This document shows, one piece after another, positions 17,429-24,873 of a stretch of 33,128 nucleotides of DNA. Position 1 is the first letter of the stretch. Each line of letters begins with the position of its first letter. Source of the DNA: Verrucomicrobiaceae bacterium. GTDB lineage: Bacteria > Verrucomicrobiota > Verrucomicrobiia > Chthoniobacterales > JAATET01. Position numbers and translations under genes: made by a program. The notes under the pieces were generated by a model, which was given only the letters and a program-made list of their open reading frames with translations, made no database searches and was not told where the DNA came from. The stretch lies in assembly GCA_027488755.1 (NCBI GenBank), contig JAIYAZ010000081.1, forward strand, positions 1-33,128, given 5' to 3'.

Positions 17429-17480
17429 CTCGTCCGTCGCTCCCGCTCCTTCCGCTCACCCACCCACATCTCCGCATCCA

Positions 17481-19403
17481 ATGAATGAAATCTTTCCCAC
17501 CGGCGACATCGTCCGTTCCCACTGGCCGGTCGAGACGGACAAATCAGTGAATCTCTATCTCGGCACCGGACGATGCGGCGGCTGCTTCGACGCTTATGGT
17601 CTTCAACACCGGGCCGATGCCGATCCCGCCGCCAAACGCGTTTCGTCCACCCGCCTGTCGCACGCGGAGGTGTGGCATCGCGGGCGGTTTGGTTTCGACT
17701 CCCAGGTCCCGCTGACGCGGCTTGTCTGGTCGGTCGCCCCCGGTGAACCGCAGGCCTACCACCAGCATTTGCGCCTCGCCACCGGCAGCCTGGAAACCCG
17801 CTTCGAGTCGGAGGGATTTGCCTACACCCTCGCATGCTCCACCAGCCCCGCGGAGGCCGACCGGGATTTTCTGCGCCTTCACCTGACCTGGTCGGGAAGT
17901 ATCCGTCCCGCGCTTTGCATCGAGACGGTGCGGGACTTTGTCACCGACTACGGCGATGAACTGCCCGCCACGACAAGGTTCGACCTCGACGGACAACACG
18001 CGGGTTTTCACATTTCGCGGGGCACAAGCGAGGGTCTTTGCCTGGTGCATTTCGCCGGGAAGGTGACGGCCACGGCAAATGGGGATCGGCTGGCGCTTGA
18101 ACTCGCGGCCCCCGAGGGCGCAGCCACCCTCACGCTTGCCCTTGGACCGGCGGCCCGCCGCACGGAACTGGAGGCTCGACTCTCCGCCCTGTCCGAAATG
18201 GATTGGCCGGTCTGGAAGGATCACGCCGAAACTGCGTGGAAACAACGCTGGGGTGCGAAGGTGGAGCCGCCCGCCGGACTCTCGCCGGAGCATGCCGCGC
18301 TGTTTCAACGCAGTCATTACCACCTGCTCTGCACCTACGCCCCCGATGTGCGCTGCCCGGCCCCGCCCATGGGATTCACCGGCAATGCCTGGGGACGCCA
18401 TTTTCCGCAGGACCTCTCCTACATCCACCCGGCCCTGCTGGCCCATGGGCATAGCGACATCACGCGGGCGCACGTGGAGTTTTACCACTCCTGCCTGTCG
18501 GATCAGCTTCGACTTACGCGGGAGTTTTATAAAAAACCCGGCGTCTGCTGGTCGTGGGAATACCCCATCGGCCCGGATGCCCGCCTATTCCGTCCGGAGG
18601 ACGGCGGGGTGCCCAACGAGTTTCAATTCGAAATCCACAACGCCGCCTATCCGGCCAAGATGGCGATTGAGACCGCCGCGGCATTAAACGACGCCGCGTG
18701 GGCCGCCGCCGTCGCCTGGCCCGTGGTGCGCGAAAGCGCGCGATTCCTCTTCGCCTGCCTGCAACGCGAGGCCAACGGCACGCATTCCGTCGTGGTCACG
18801 CCGTCGATGGGGCAGGACGAGTTCGGCGGTCCAAATGCCAAAAACTACCTCTGCGCCCTCTTTGCCACCGAATACACCCTGCGCGAGGCCGTGCTACTCG
18901 CCGGGCAGATCGGATGCACCGATACGGAGACCGACGCATGGGCGCAAGTGCTCGCGGACGGTCTCGCCTACGCCCGCTTGCTCCATCCGGAGCACGCGTT
19001 TTTTGCCGCCAACGAATCCATCCCGTTCGAGCCCCGCCGCCAAAAACACCCGGTGCAGCTCAATCCCCTCTGGCTGCTTCCGCTGGGTCGCGAGCCGGAT
19101 GCGCCCACGCTTTCGGCGTATCGCCAGCGCCGCTTGATCTGCTCCAGCGAACGCGAGGGTCAACGCCACCCCGGCATTCCCACGGGATTCTATGATGGCT
19201 GGACCCTGTTTGCCTTCCAACTCTCCGCCGCCCGCCTCGGCGACCGGGTCGGTTGCGCGCATGAACTTCGGGAAATGCTCCCGGCCCGCGCGGTCGATCC
19301 CGATCACATCACGATCTACGAATCCTCCGGCTTCTGGCAGCCCTACTACACCACCAGCATGGGGCTCTATCTACAGGTCGCCCGTTTGATCGAGGTCACT
19401 TAA
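17481..19403 (+). CDS. GH65-like (alpha/alpha)6-barrel glycosidase, specificity unknown
   Basis: A 640-residue protein with an N-terminal beta-sandwich (about 1-250) and a helical barrel (about 270-620). GFTGNAWGRHFPQDLSYIHP resembles the GH65-type GYxGHxFWDxD segment, and Glu384 in FQFEIHNAAYP is in the place of the general acid of GH65 and clan GH-L enzymes. PTGFYDGWTLFAF lies near the end. There is no signal peptide, so it is cytoplasmic. The start at ATG 17481 follows the GH13 stop by 52 bases; earlier in-frame codons are Pro/Ser-rich and unlikely to be translated. A role in hydrolysing or phosphorolysing an alpha-linked oligosaccharide, together with the adjacent GH13 enzyme, is an inference. 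The FWD motif of true GH65 is not conserved, so a distinct family is possible. Confidence 0.65.
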   Translation: MNEIFPTGDIVRSHWPVETDKSVNLYLGTGRCGGCFDAYGLQHRADADPAAKRVSSTRLSHAEVWHRGRFGFDSQVPLTRLVWSVAPGEPQAYHQHLRLATGSLETRFESEGFAYTLACSTSPAEADRDFLRLHLTWSGSIRPALCIETVRDFVTDYGDELPATTRFDLDGQHAGFHISRGTSEGLCLVHFAGKVTATANGDRLALELAAPEGAATLTLALGPAARRTELEARLSALSEMDWPVWKDHAETAWKQRWGAKVEPPAGLSPEHAALFQRSHYHLLCTYAPDVRCPAPPMGFTGNAWGRHFPQDLSYIHPALLAHGHSDITRAHVEFYHSCLSDQLRLTREFYKKPGVCWSWEYPIGPDARLFRPEDGGVPNEFQFEIHNAAYPAKMAIETAAALNDAAWAAAVAWPVVRESARFLFACLQREANGTHSVVVTPSMGQDEFGGPNAKNYLCALFATEYTLREAVLLAGQIGCTDTETDAWAQVLADGLAYARLLHPEHAFFAANESIPFEPRRQKHPVQLNPLWLLPLGREPDAPTLSAYRQRRLICSSEREGQRHPGIPTGFYDGWTLFAFQLSAARLGDRVGCAHELREMLPARAVDPDHITIYESSGFWQPYYTTSMGLYLQVARLIEVT

Positions 19404-19422
19404 CCACGCCGACCCAAGGGAA

Positions 19423-20064
19423 ATGAATTCCTCTCCCGTCCAACCCAACGACCGCGTCCTCTTCGAGGGCGACAGCCTCACCGACGGCTTGAAAAACAAC
19501 TACGGCCGTCAGATGGGTTGGGATAAAACCTGGGCTCACCGGATGGACGAGTGGTTGTTTACGCACCGGCCCGAGCTCAATCTCGAGTGCAAGAATCTCG
19601 CCGTCGGCGGCAACTCCACCCGCAACCTCCTCGCCCGCGTCGAGGCCTCGGCCGCCTTCAAGCCGACCGTCGTGCTTTTCACCATCGGCACCAATGACGC
19701 CCTCATCGGCCTGCCGCTCGACGAGTTTCGCGCCAACCTCACGGCGTGGTGTGATCGTCTTCAGGCCGCCGGTTGCCGCACGTTTATTCATGTCGGCGGC
19801 TTCCCGCCTTGTCCGAATGTGGATGCCGAGACCCGGGCCATTCTTGAGCGCGGCCAACCCTACGATGCGATCACCAAGGCAGTGGTCGAGGCATCCGGTG
19901 GCTTCCAGATCGACGTCGCTCCCTCCCTCCTGCCCCGCGCCGAAGCTTTGGAGCGGAAATGGTCGCACCACACCGTCTATTCCAGCGGCGTCCACTATAA
20001 CGCCCTCGGCAACGAACTTATCGCCGGGGCGGTGCTCACGCACCTCGGCTTCTGGAAACCGTAA
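19423..20064 (+). CDS. small cytoplasmic SGNH/GDSL hydrolase
   Basis: A 213-residue single-domain esterase of the SGNH superfamily, likely removing acetyl or similar acyl groups from oligosaccharides. Block I is GDSLTDG with nucleophile Ser18, block II is NLAVGGNS with Gly62/63, and block III is GTND with Asn91. Block V reads SSGVHYN with His191, where the usual Asp three residues before the His is Ser188, so the standard triad is incomplete and it may work as a dyad. There is no signal peptide. The ATG at 19423 follows a purine-rich AAGGGAA and leads directly into the first strand. It lies 19 bases after the GH65-like gene and 40 bases before the beta-propeller gene. Confidence 0.88.
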   Translation: MNSSPVQPNDRVLFEGDSLTDGLKNNYGRQMGWDKTWAHRMDEWLFTHRPELNLECKNLAVGGNSTRNLLARVEASAAFKPTVVLFTIGTNDALIGLPLDEFRANLTAWCDRLQAAGCRTFIHVGGFPPCPNVDAETRAILERGQPYDAITKAVVEASGGFQIDVAPSLLPRAEALERKWSHHTVYSSGVHYNALGNELIAGAVLTHLGFWKP

Positions 20065-20104
20065 ACTCAGCTTCATCCCATTCAACCACCCACCGCCAAA
20101 AATC

Positions 20105-21133
20105 ATGAAACTCGAACTCCTCGCACTCCAACCGACCCCCGTTGTTCCCAAATCCACCGCGCTCGCCAGCGGTGTCCAATTCGGCTTTGAGGGCGGCACG
20201 GCGCACAAGGTCGGCGAGCGCTACTACGTTTTCACGACCGAATGCGTGGCCGAACCCAAAACCGCCGCCTCGCGCCTCGCCCTCTACGTCAGCGACGACG
20301 GCATCGCCTTCACCCACCACTCCACCGTGCTCGACCTGCACGGCGACTGGCGCGACCCGGCGACGTTTTGGAATCCCTGGTCGCCGATGGTGGTCTTCGA
20401 CGAAGCCCTCAACCGCTGGTCGCTCTTCTACGTCCACTACGTCCGTAAGCCGGGCTCCGACCAGCCCTACAACATGACCGGCCGCATGGCCCGCCTCGAC
20501 TCCTCCACACTCGGACGCGAGGGCATCACCGGACCGTGGGTCAAAGCAGGATTGATCGATCTCGCCGACGACCAACCTGACCCGTGGGAAGGCTCGTGCA
20601 AGGTCGTCTCGTTCTATCCCTACAAGGCCGCCGACGGCCTCTGGTGGGGCTTCTACGGCAGCAACAATGCCCCGGAATTTATTCCGCCCCATGACCTGCC
20701 GCAGGAAGGCAGCGCCATGAAATTCTGGGTCGGACTCGCCAAGTCCGCCGACAACACCCTCACCGGACGCTGGGACCGCCAGACCGCGCTCAACCCCGTG
20801 CTCATGGATCCCGATTTTATGGAGAACCCGGTCGTCACCCGCCTGCGCGAGGACCTCTTCATCTGCGTCTATGACGGCGGCAACACCCACGGCATCTCCT
20901 ACGCCTTTTCGCGCGACGGGGTCAAATGGGACGCCGAGCAAGTGCTCGCGCTCCCCGACGCCCCCGCATGGCTCAAGGCCATCCGCACTCCGCTCGGCCT
21001 GATCGAGGAAAACGACGGCAGCTACACGATCTTCTTCACCGCCTTCGACGGCGAAAATCCCGAAGGCATCGTCCCGCTCTGGCACGATGGTTTCGGCCAC
21101 CTCGGCCGCTGCCGCGTGCGCGTGTCGGACTAG
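20105..21133 (+). CDS. putative five-bladed beta-propeller glycoside hydrolase (GH43/GH117/GH130-like)
   Basis: A 342-residue protein made of repeated beta-blade motifs typical of the GH43/62/32/68/117/130 superfamily. Blades read as GFEGGTAHKVGERYYVFTTE, NPWSPMVVFDEALNRWSLFY, DPWEGSCKVVSFYPY, MENPVVTRLREDLFICVYDG and DGSYTIFFTAFDG. Candidate catalytic acids are the Glu in FEGG, in WEGS and in MENP, but I cannot match them with confidence to one family. There is no signal peptide. The ATG at 20105 was chosen because the first blade begins shortly after it; the frame is open further upstream through the SGNH gene in another frame. By context it is probably an exo-glycosidase on an oligosaccharide. 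Its substrate is unknown. Confidence 0.65.
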   Translation: MKLELLALQPTPVVPKSTALASGVQFGFEGGTAHKVGERYYVFTTECVAEPKTAASRLALYVSDDGIAFTHHSTVLDLHGDWRDPATFWNPWSPMVVFDEALNRWSLFYVHYVRKPGSDQPYNMTGRMARLDSSTLGREGITGPWVKAGLIDLADDQPDPWEGSCKVVSFYPYKAADGLWWGFYGSNNAPEFIPPHDLPQEGSAMKFWVGLAKSADNTLTGRWDRQTALNPVLMDPDFMENPVVTRLREDLFICVYDGGNTHGISYAFSRDGVKWDAEQVLALPDAPAWLKAIRTPLGLIEENDGSYTIFFTAFDGENPEGIVPLWHDGFGHLGRCRVRVSD

Positions 21134-21199
21134 AGCCGTGTCCCAATTAACCAACGCTCAAACTGCCTCCGTCCGCCGCCTGGCAGCGGGACAAACCAT

Positions 21200-22750
21200 A
21201 TGATCACCCTTTCGTCAGAACCCGTTGCCTCCCCCCTTCGCCGTCCTTGGAAAAACGGGATCGCGGTGGGGCGCGCCTATGACCTCACCCGCTCCGATCT
21301 CCTGGCCCACCTCGCCTGGCTGCAACGCGAGGTCGGTTTCCGCACGTGTCGGTTTCATGCGGTTTTCCATGACGACATGGCGGTGGTCCGTCGCCAGAAG
21401 GATGGCACGCTCGTTTACCAGTGGCACCACGTGGACAAGGTCTATGACGCGCTGCTCGCGCTCGGTCTGCGGCCCTTTGTGGAACTCAATCCCATGCCCG
21501 CCGCGCTGGCCTCAAGTGGGCAGACGATGTTCCATTACCGGATGAACGTCACCCCTCCGCGCGAGTGGGGCGAGTGGCACGGTCTGGTCCGTGCCTTCAC
21601 GCTCCATTGCGTCGAGCGCTACGGTCTGCCGGAGGTGCGCCAGTGGCACTTCGAAGTCTGGAACGAACCGAACCTCTCGGGGTTCTGGTCGGGCAGCAAG
21701 GAAGACTATTTCCAACTCTACGCCCACGCCGCCCGGGCGGTGAAAAGCGTGGATACCGAACTCCGTATCGGAGGACCGGCCTCGTCCAAAGCCCACTGGC
21801 TGGGCGACCTCATCCGCTTCTGCGCGGACGAACAGGTGCCGATCGATTTTGTCAGCACGCACCTCTACCCGCAGGACGAATTTGTCGAATACGCCGACCG
21901 CGCGGCCAGTCCGCACGCGCCCGGAGCGTTTTTCTCCTCGGTGATCCGCGGAGCCCAGGCGGAGATCGCGTCGTCACCCATGCCGCATCTGCCGATCCAC
22001 TGGACGGAATGGAACACGCAACTCGCCACCTCATCGGCCGACGTCACCTGGGGCGAGAACCGTTACGTGGACAGCCTGCAAGGCGGCTCGTTTGTCGCGC
22101 GCCACATGATCGAGCTGGATGACGCCGCCGATTCGTTAACCTATTGGACCGCAAGCGATGTCTTCGAGGAAAGTCCGATTCCCAACGCCCCGTTCAGCCA
22201 GACCTACGGCTTGCTGACGATTCACGGTATCCCCAAAGCGACGGCAAACGCGTTCCGTTTTTTGGAGCGGCTGCGCGGCCCGCGCGTCGCTTGCGAGCCC
22301 GCCGGGTCGCTCCCGGATTTTTGCGGCCTGGTCGCGACGCGAGAGGGGGACTGTCTCCACGTCCTCCTGTGGAACGACGCACCGCCGGAGATCGCCTCCG
22401 CGCCGCATTGGCACGACCACATCCGCATCCCAGGCGATGGGCAGTGGATTGCAACCGCCAGCCACCTCCGCGCCGGTGCCGGCAGCCCGTTCGAAACCTG
22501 GGAGGCGATGGGAAGTCCGCTTAACCTCACACCGACGCAGCTTTCCCTCCTCCGCCAGGCAGGCGAGCCAGCGATGCACGCCACGCCCTTTTCCGCGACG
22601 GACTCCTTCCAATTTTCGCTCGCCTCCAACGAAGTGCTGCACCTCGAGTTCAGTCCCAAGGGACGGACGGCAGGCCTAAAAGCAGCCGATCTTTCGCCAG
22701 AGGAAACCGCCAAGCTGGAAGCCCAGCTCGGAGAAAAATCACGCGACTAA
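21200..22750 (+). CDS. GH39 family beta-xylosidase-like enzyme
   Basis: Predicted retaining exo-beta-xylosidase, or a related GH39 activity, acting in the cytoplasm. The 516 residues consist of a TIM barrel (about 15-340) and a C-terminal beta-sandwich. The acid/base is Glu156 in FEVWNEPNLSGFW and the nucleophile is Glu270 in PIHWTEWNTQ, close to the positions in thermophilic GH39 xylosidases. THLYPQDEF and YWTASDVFEE, also characteristic of the family, are present. No signal peptide is visible. The ATG at 21200 starts 66 bases after the beta-propeller gene, the largest gap in this run. GH39 also contains alpha-L-iduronidases and other specificities, so the glycone is not certain. Confidence 0.92.
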   Translation: MITLSSEPVASPLRRPWKNGIAVGRAYDLTRSDLLAHLAWLQREVGFRTCRFHAVFHDDMAVVRRQKDGTLVYQWHHVDKVYDALLALGLRPFVELNPMPAALASSGQTMFHYRMNVTPPREWGEWHGLVRAFTLHCVERYGLPEVRQWHFEVWNEPNLSGFWSGSKEDYFQLYAHAARAVKSVDTELRIGGPASSKAHWLGDLIRFCADEQVPIDFVSTHLYPQDEFVEYADRAASPHAPGAFFSSVIRGAQAEIASSPMPHLPIHWTEWNTQLATSSADVTWGENRYVDSLQGGSFVARHMIELDDAADSLTYWTASDVFEESPIPNAPFSQTYGLLTIHGIPKATANAFRFLERLRGPRVACEPAGSLPDFCGLVATREGDCLHVLLWNDAPPEIASAPHWHDHIRIPGDGQWIATASHLRAGAGSPFETWEAMGSPLNLTPTQLSLLRQAGEPAMHATPFSATDSFQFSLASNEVLHLEFSPKGRTAGLKAADLSPEETAKLEAQLGEKSRD

Positions 22751-22755
22751 GTTAA

Positions 22756-23772
22756 GTGAATACGAATTTCCTCGAACTCCACAATATCGCCGAACTCGAT
22801 GCCTCGGCTGGTTATCCTGGCCTGCTCGTGCGGCGCTATCCACGCGCGGTTGCTGAGGCCCTCGAAAATTCCTCGTCTGTCTCCGAGGACGCAACACTTT
22901 CCGAACTGCGCTTCGTCGTCGTCTCCGGTCGCCGCCTCGCCGTGTCCTTCACCTCCATTTCCGGCGGCGATCTCTTCATCTATCGGGGAGACTTCGTGCA
23001 AAACCATGTGCGCGTTCCGGTCGGTGTCATTTTCCGCCAGATTCTCGATTTCGAAAACGACCTTTATGCGAACCTCCGTCCCGAGGCCTTCGTAGGGCAG
23101 GCCTTCTCCCGTCACGTCTGGCGCGTTGTTTTCGACGGCCTCACCCTCCTGCATGGCGTGGACCTGATGGGCGCTATCATCCGTCCACCCCGCGCCGATG
23201 AAAAACCCGCCCGCCGCTGGGCCGCCTACGGCTCGTCCATCACCCACGGCTATAGCCCGGTTTCCCGCCAGCAATGCTACGTCGCCCAGGCGGCCCACCG
23301 CCTCGGTGTCGATGTGATCAACCTTGGACTCAGTGGTTCGTGCATGTGTGAGAAAGCCGCCGTGGACTACCTCGCCAGCCGGGACGACTGGGACTTCATC
23401 ACCTGCGAAGTCGGCGTCAACATGCGAGCCCACTACGAGTCGGATGTTTTTGACCAGCGCGTGCGCCACCTCGTCGAGACCTTCACGACCCGTCATCCTG
23501 AAAAACCGGTCGTGCTCATCAGCCCCTTCACTAGCGCCGCCGATTTCGCGATGGAGCCCACCCGCGACAGTCGGCGCACCGCCGGTTTCCGTGAAAAACT
23601 CAGCGTCATCGCCGCCGAGTTTTCCCCGCGCGGAGTCCACCTCATCGACGGTCGCGAAATCCTGCCCGCCTTCGCCGGTCTGAATTGCGACTTCGTCCAC
23701 CCCTCCACCGAGGGGCACACCCTCATGGCCGAAAACCTCGCCCATCACCTGCGACGCCTCGGCATCGCCTAA
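22756..23772 (+). CDS. two-domain SGNH esterase (CE2-like architecture)
   Basis: A 338-residue protein with an N-terminal beta-sandwich (about 1-145) and a C-terminal SGNH hydrolase domain, the layout of CE2-type carbohydrate acetylesterases. Block I reads YGSSITHGY with Ser161 as the probable nucleophile, LGLSGSCMCE supplies the oxyanion Gly, EVGVNM the Asn, and DFVHPSTEGH the Asp and His. It probably removes acyl groups from sugars. No signal peptide is seen. The start is GTG at 22756, five bases after the GH39 stop; there is no ATG before the conserved N-terminal strand, so GTG is preferred. Together with the small SGNH enzyme at 19423 it gives the cluster two de-esterifying activities. 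Confidence 0.85.
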   Translation: MNTNFLELHNIAELDASAGYPGLLVRRYPRAVAEALENSSSVSEDATLSELRFVVVSGRRLAVSFTSISGGDLFIYRGDFVQNHVRVPVGVIFRQILDFENDLYANLRPEAFVGQAFSRHVWRVVFDGLTLLHGVDLMGAIIRPPRADEKPARRWAAYGSSITHGYSPVSRQQCYVAQAAHRLGVDVINLGLSGSCMCEKAAVDYLASRDDWDFITCEVGVNMRAHYESDVFDQRVRHLVETFTTRHPEKPVVLISPFTSAADFAMEPTRDSRRTAGFREKLSVIAAEFSPRGVHLIDGREILPAFAGLNCDFVHPSTEGHTLMAENLAHHLRRLGIA

Positions 23773-23793
23773 ATGCACCAGGGATATCCGCGC

Positions 23794-24873
23794 ATGAATA
23801 AACCACTCGACATCGCAATCATCGGCGCTGGCGGCATCAGCCGTGCGCACACGCACGCGTTTCCTTTTTTTCGGGATCGTCTAGTGCTTTCGGCGGTCTG
23901 CGATACGCACGAAACGGCCGCCCACGCTTTGGCGTCCGAATGCGGAACAGGCATTCCTGTGTTCTCCGATCATCGGCAACTGCTGGCGCAAATCCGACCG
24001 GATGCCGCCATCATCACGCTGCCGCACTTCCTGCATTACCCGGTCGCTCGGGATTTCCTTGATGCCGGTGTGCCCGTGCTGGTGGAAAAGCCGGTCACCT
24101 GCACCGGGGCCGAGTTGCGCGAGTTGGACGCGATCGCCAAACGAAAAAAGCTCGTTCTGCTGGCCGGACAGATGCGGCGATTCAACGCGGCGGTGCGCAA
24201 AGTGAAAGCATGGCGCGACGCTGCTCCGGAAAACTTTGGCGAACTCCGCAGTTTCGACGTCGTGGTGCAGGTCAACATTGACGCCTACACGGGCGGCAAG
24301 ACCGGCCACTGGATTCTCGACGGCGCGAAAGCGGGCGGGGGAGTCATCACCAGTTTCGGGATTCATCGCGTGGATTTGGTGCGGCACCTCGGTGGCGCGG
24401 ATTTCGCGGAGGTCACGGCCATCGGACGCTTCGATGCGCCGTTCACGAACCGCGCGGAATCACAGGCCAGCGTCTTGTTTCGCATGAGCAACGGCGCGAC
24501 CGGCACGCTGCACGCCAACGCCCTCGCGCCGCGCACCCCGTTCATGGACAGTTTCTGCCTGCACGGCACGCACGGCACGATTCTGGAAGTCGCCGGGCCG
24601 ATGCGTTACGCCACCACCACCGGCACGATCACAAAACAATGGGGCGATCAGCACCAGGGCTTTGTCGAGGCGACGGATTCCAGTGACCCCAAAGACGACG
24701 CCTTCGCCCAACAACTTCTGGCGTTTGCGGACGCGGTGCAATTTGGGCGCATGCCGACATTCAACACGTCGGAGGAAAACTTCAACACCGTCGCCTGCAT
24801 GGATGCCATTGCGGAAAGCTTGCGCACCGGCGGAACGGTGAAGGTAGCGAAACTCAAAGCCGTGTCAGAATGA
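23794..24873 (+). CDS. Gfo/Idh/MocA family NAD(P)-dependent oxidoreductase
   Basis: A 359-residue two-domain dehydrogenase that oxidises or reduces a sugar or sugar derivative. The Rossmann domain (about 1-125) begins IAIIGAGGISRAHTHA and contains the catalytic-site VEKPVTCTG. The C-terminal alpha/beta domain contains GHWILDGAKAGGGVITSFG followed by HRVDLVRHLGG, whose His is the usual active-site residue. It is cytoplasmic. Two in-frame ATGs exist: 23773 directly after the preceding stop, and 23794, which has an AGGG about nine bases upstream and starts at the conserved strand, so I prefer 23794. The stop overlaps the next start as ATGA. Members of this family can act in redox-assisted cleavage of glycosides via 3-keto sugars; whether this one does is unknown. 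Confidence 0.92.
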   Translation: MNKPLDIAIIGAGGISRAHTHAFPFFRDRLVLSAVCDTHETAAHALASECGTGIPVFSDHRQLLAQIRPDAAIITLPHFLHYPVARDFLDAGVPVLVEKPVTCTGAELRELDAIAKRKKLVLLAGQMRRFNAAVRKVKAWRDAAPENFGELRSFDVVVQVNIDAYTGGKTGHWILDGAKAGGGVITSFGIHRVDLVRHLGGADFAEVTAIGRFDAPFTNRAESQASVLFRMSNGATGTLHANALAPRTPFMDSFCLHGTHGTILEVAGPMRYATTTGTITKQWGDQHQGFVEATDSSDPKDDAFAQQLLAFADAVQFGRMPTFNTSEENFNTVACMDAIAESLRTGGTVKVAKLKAVSE

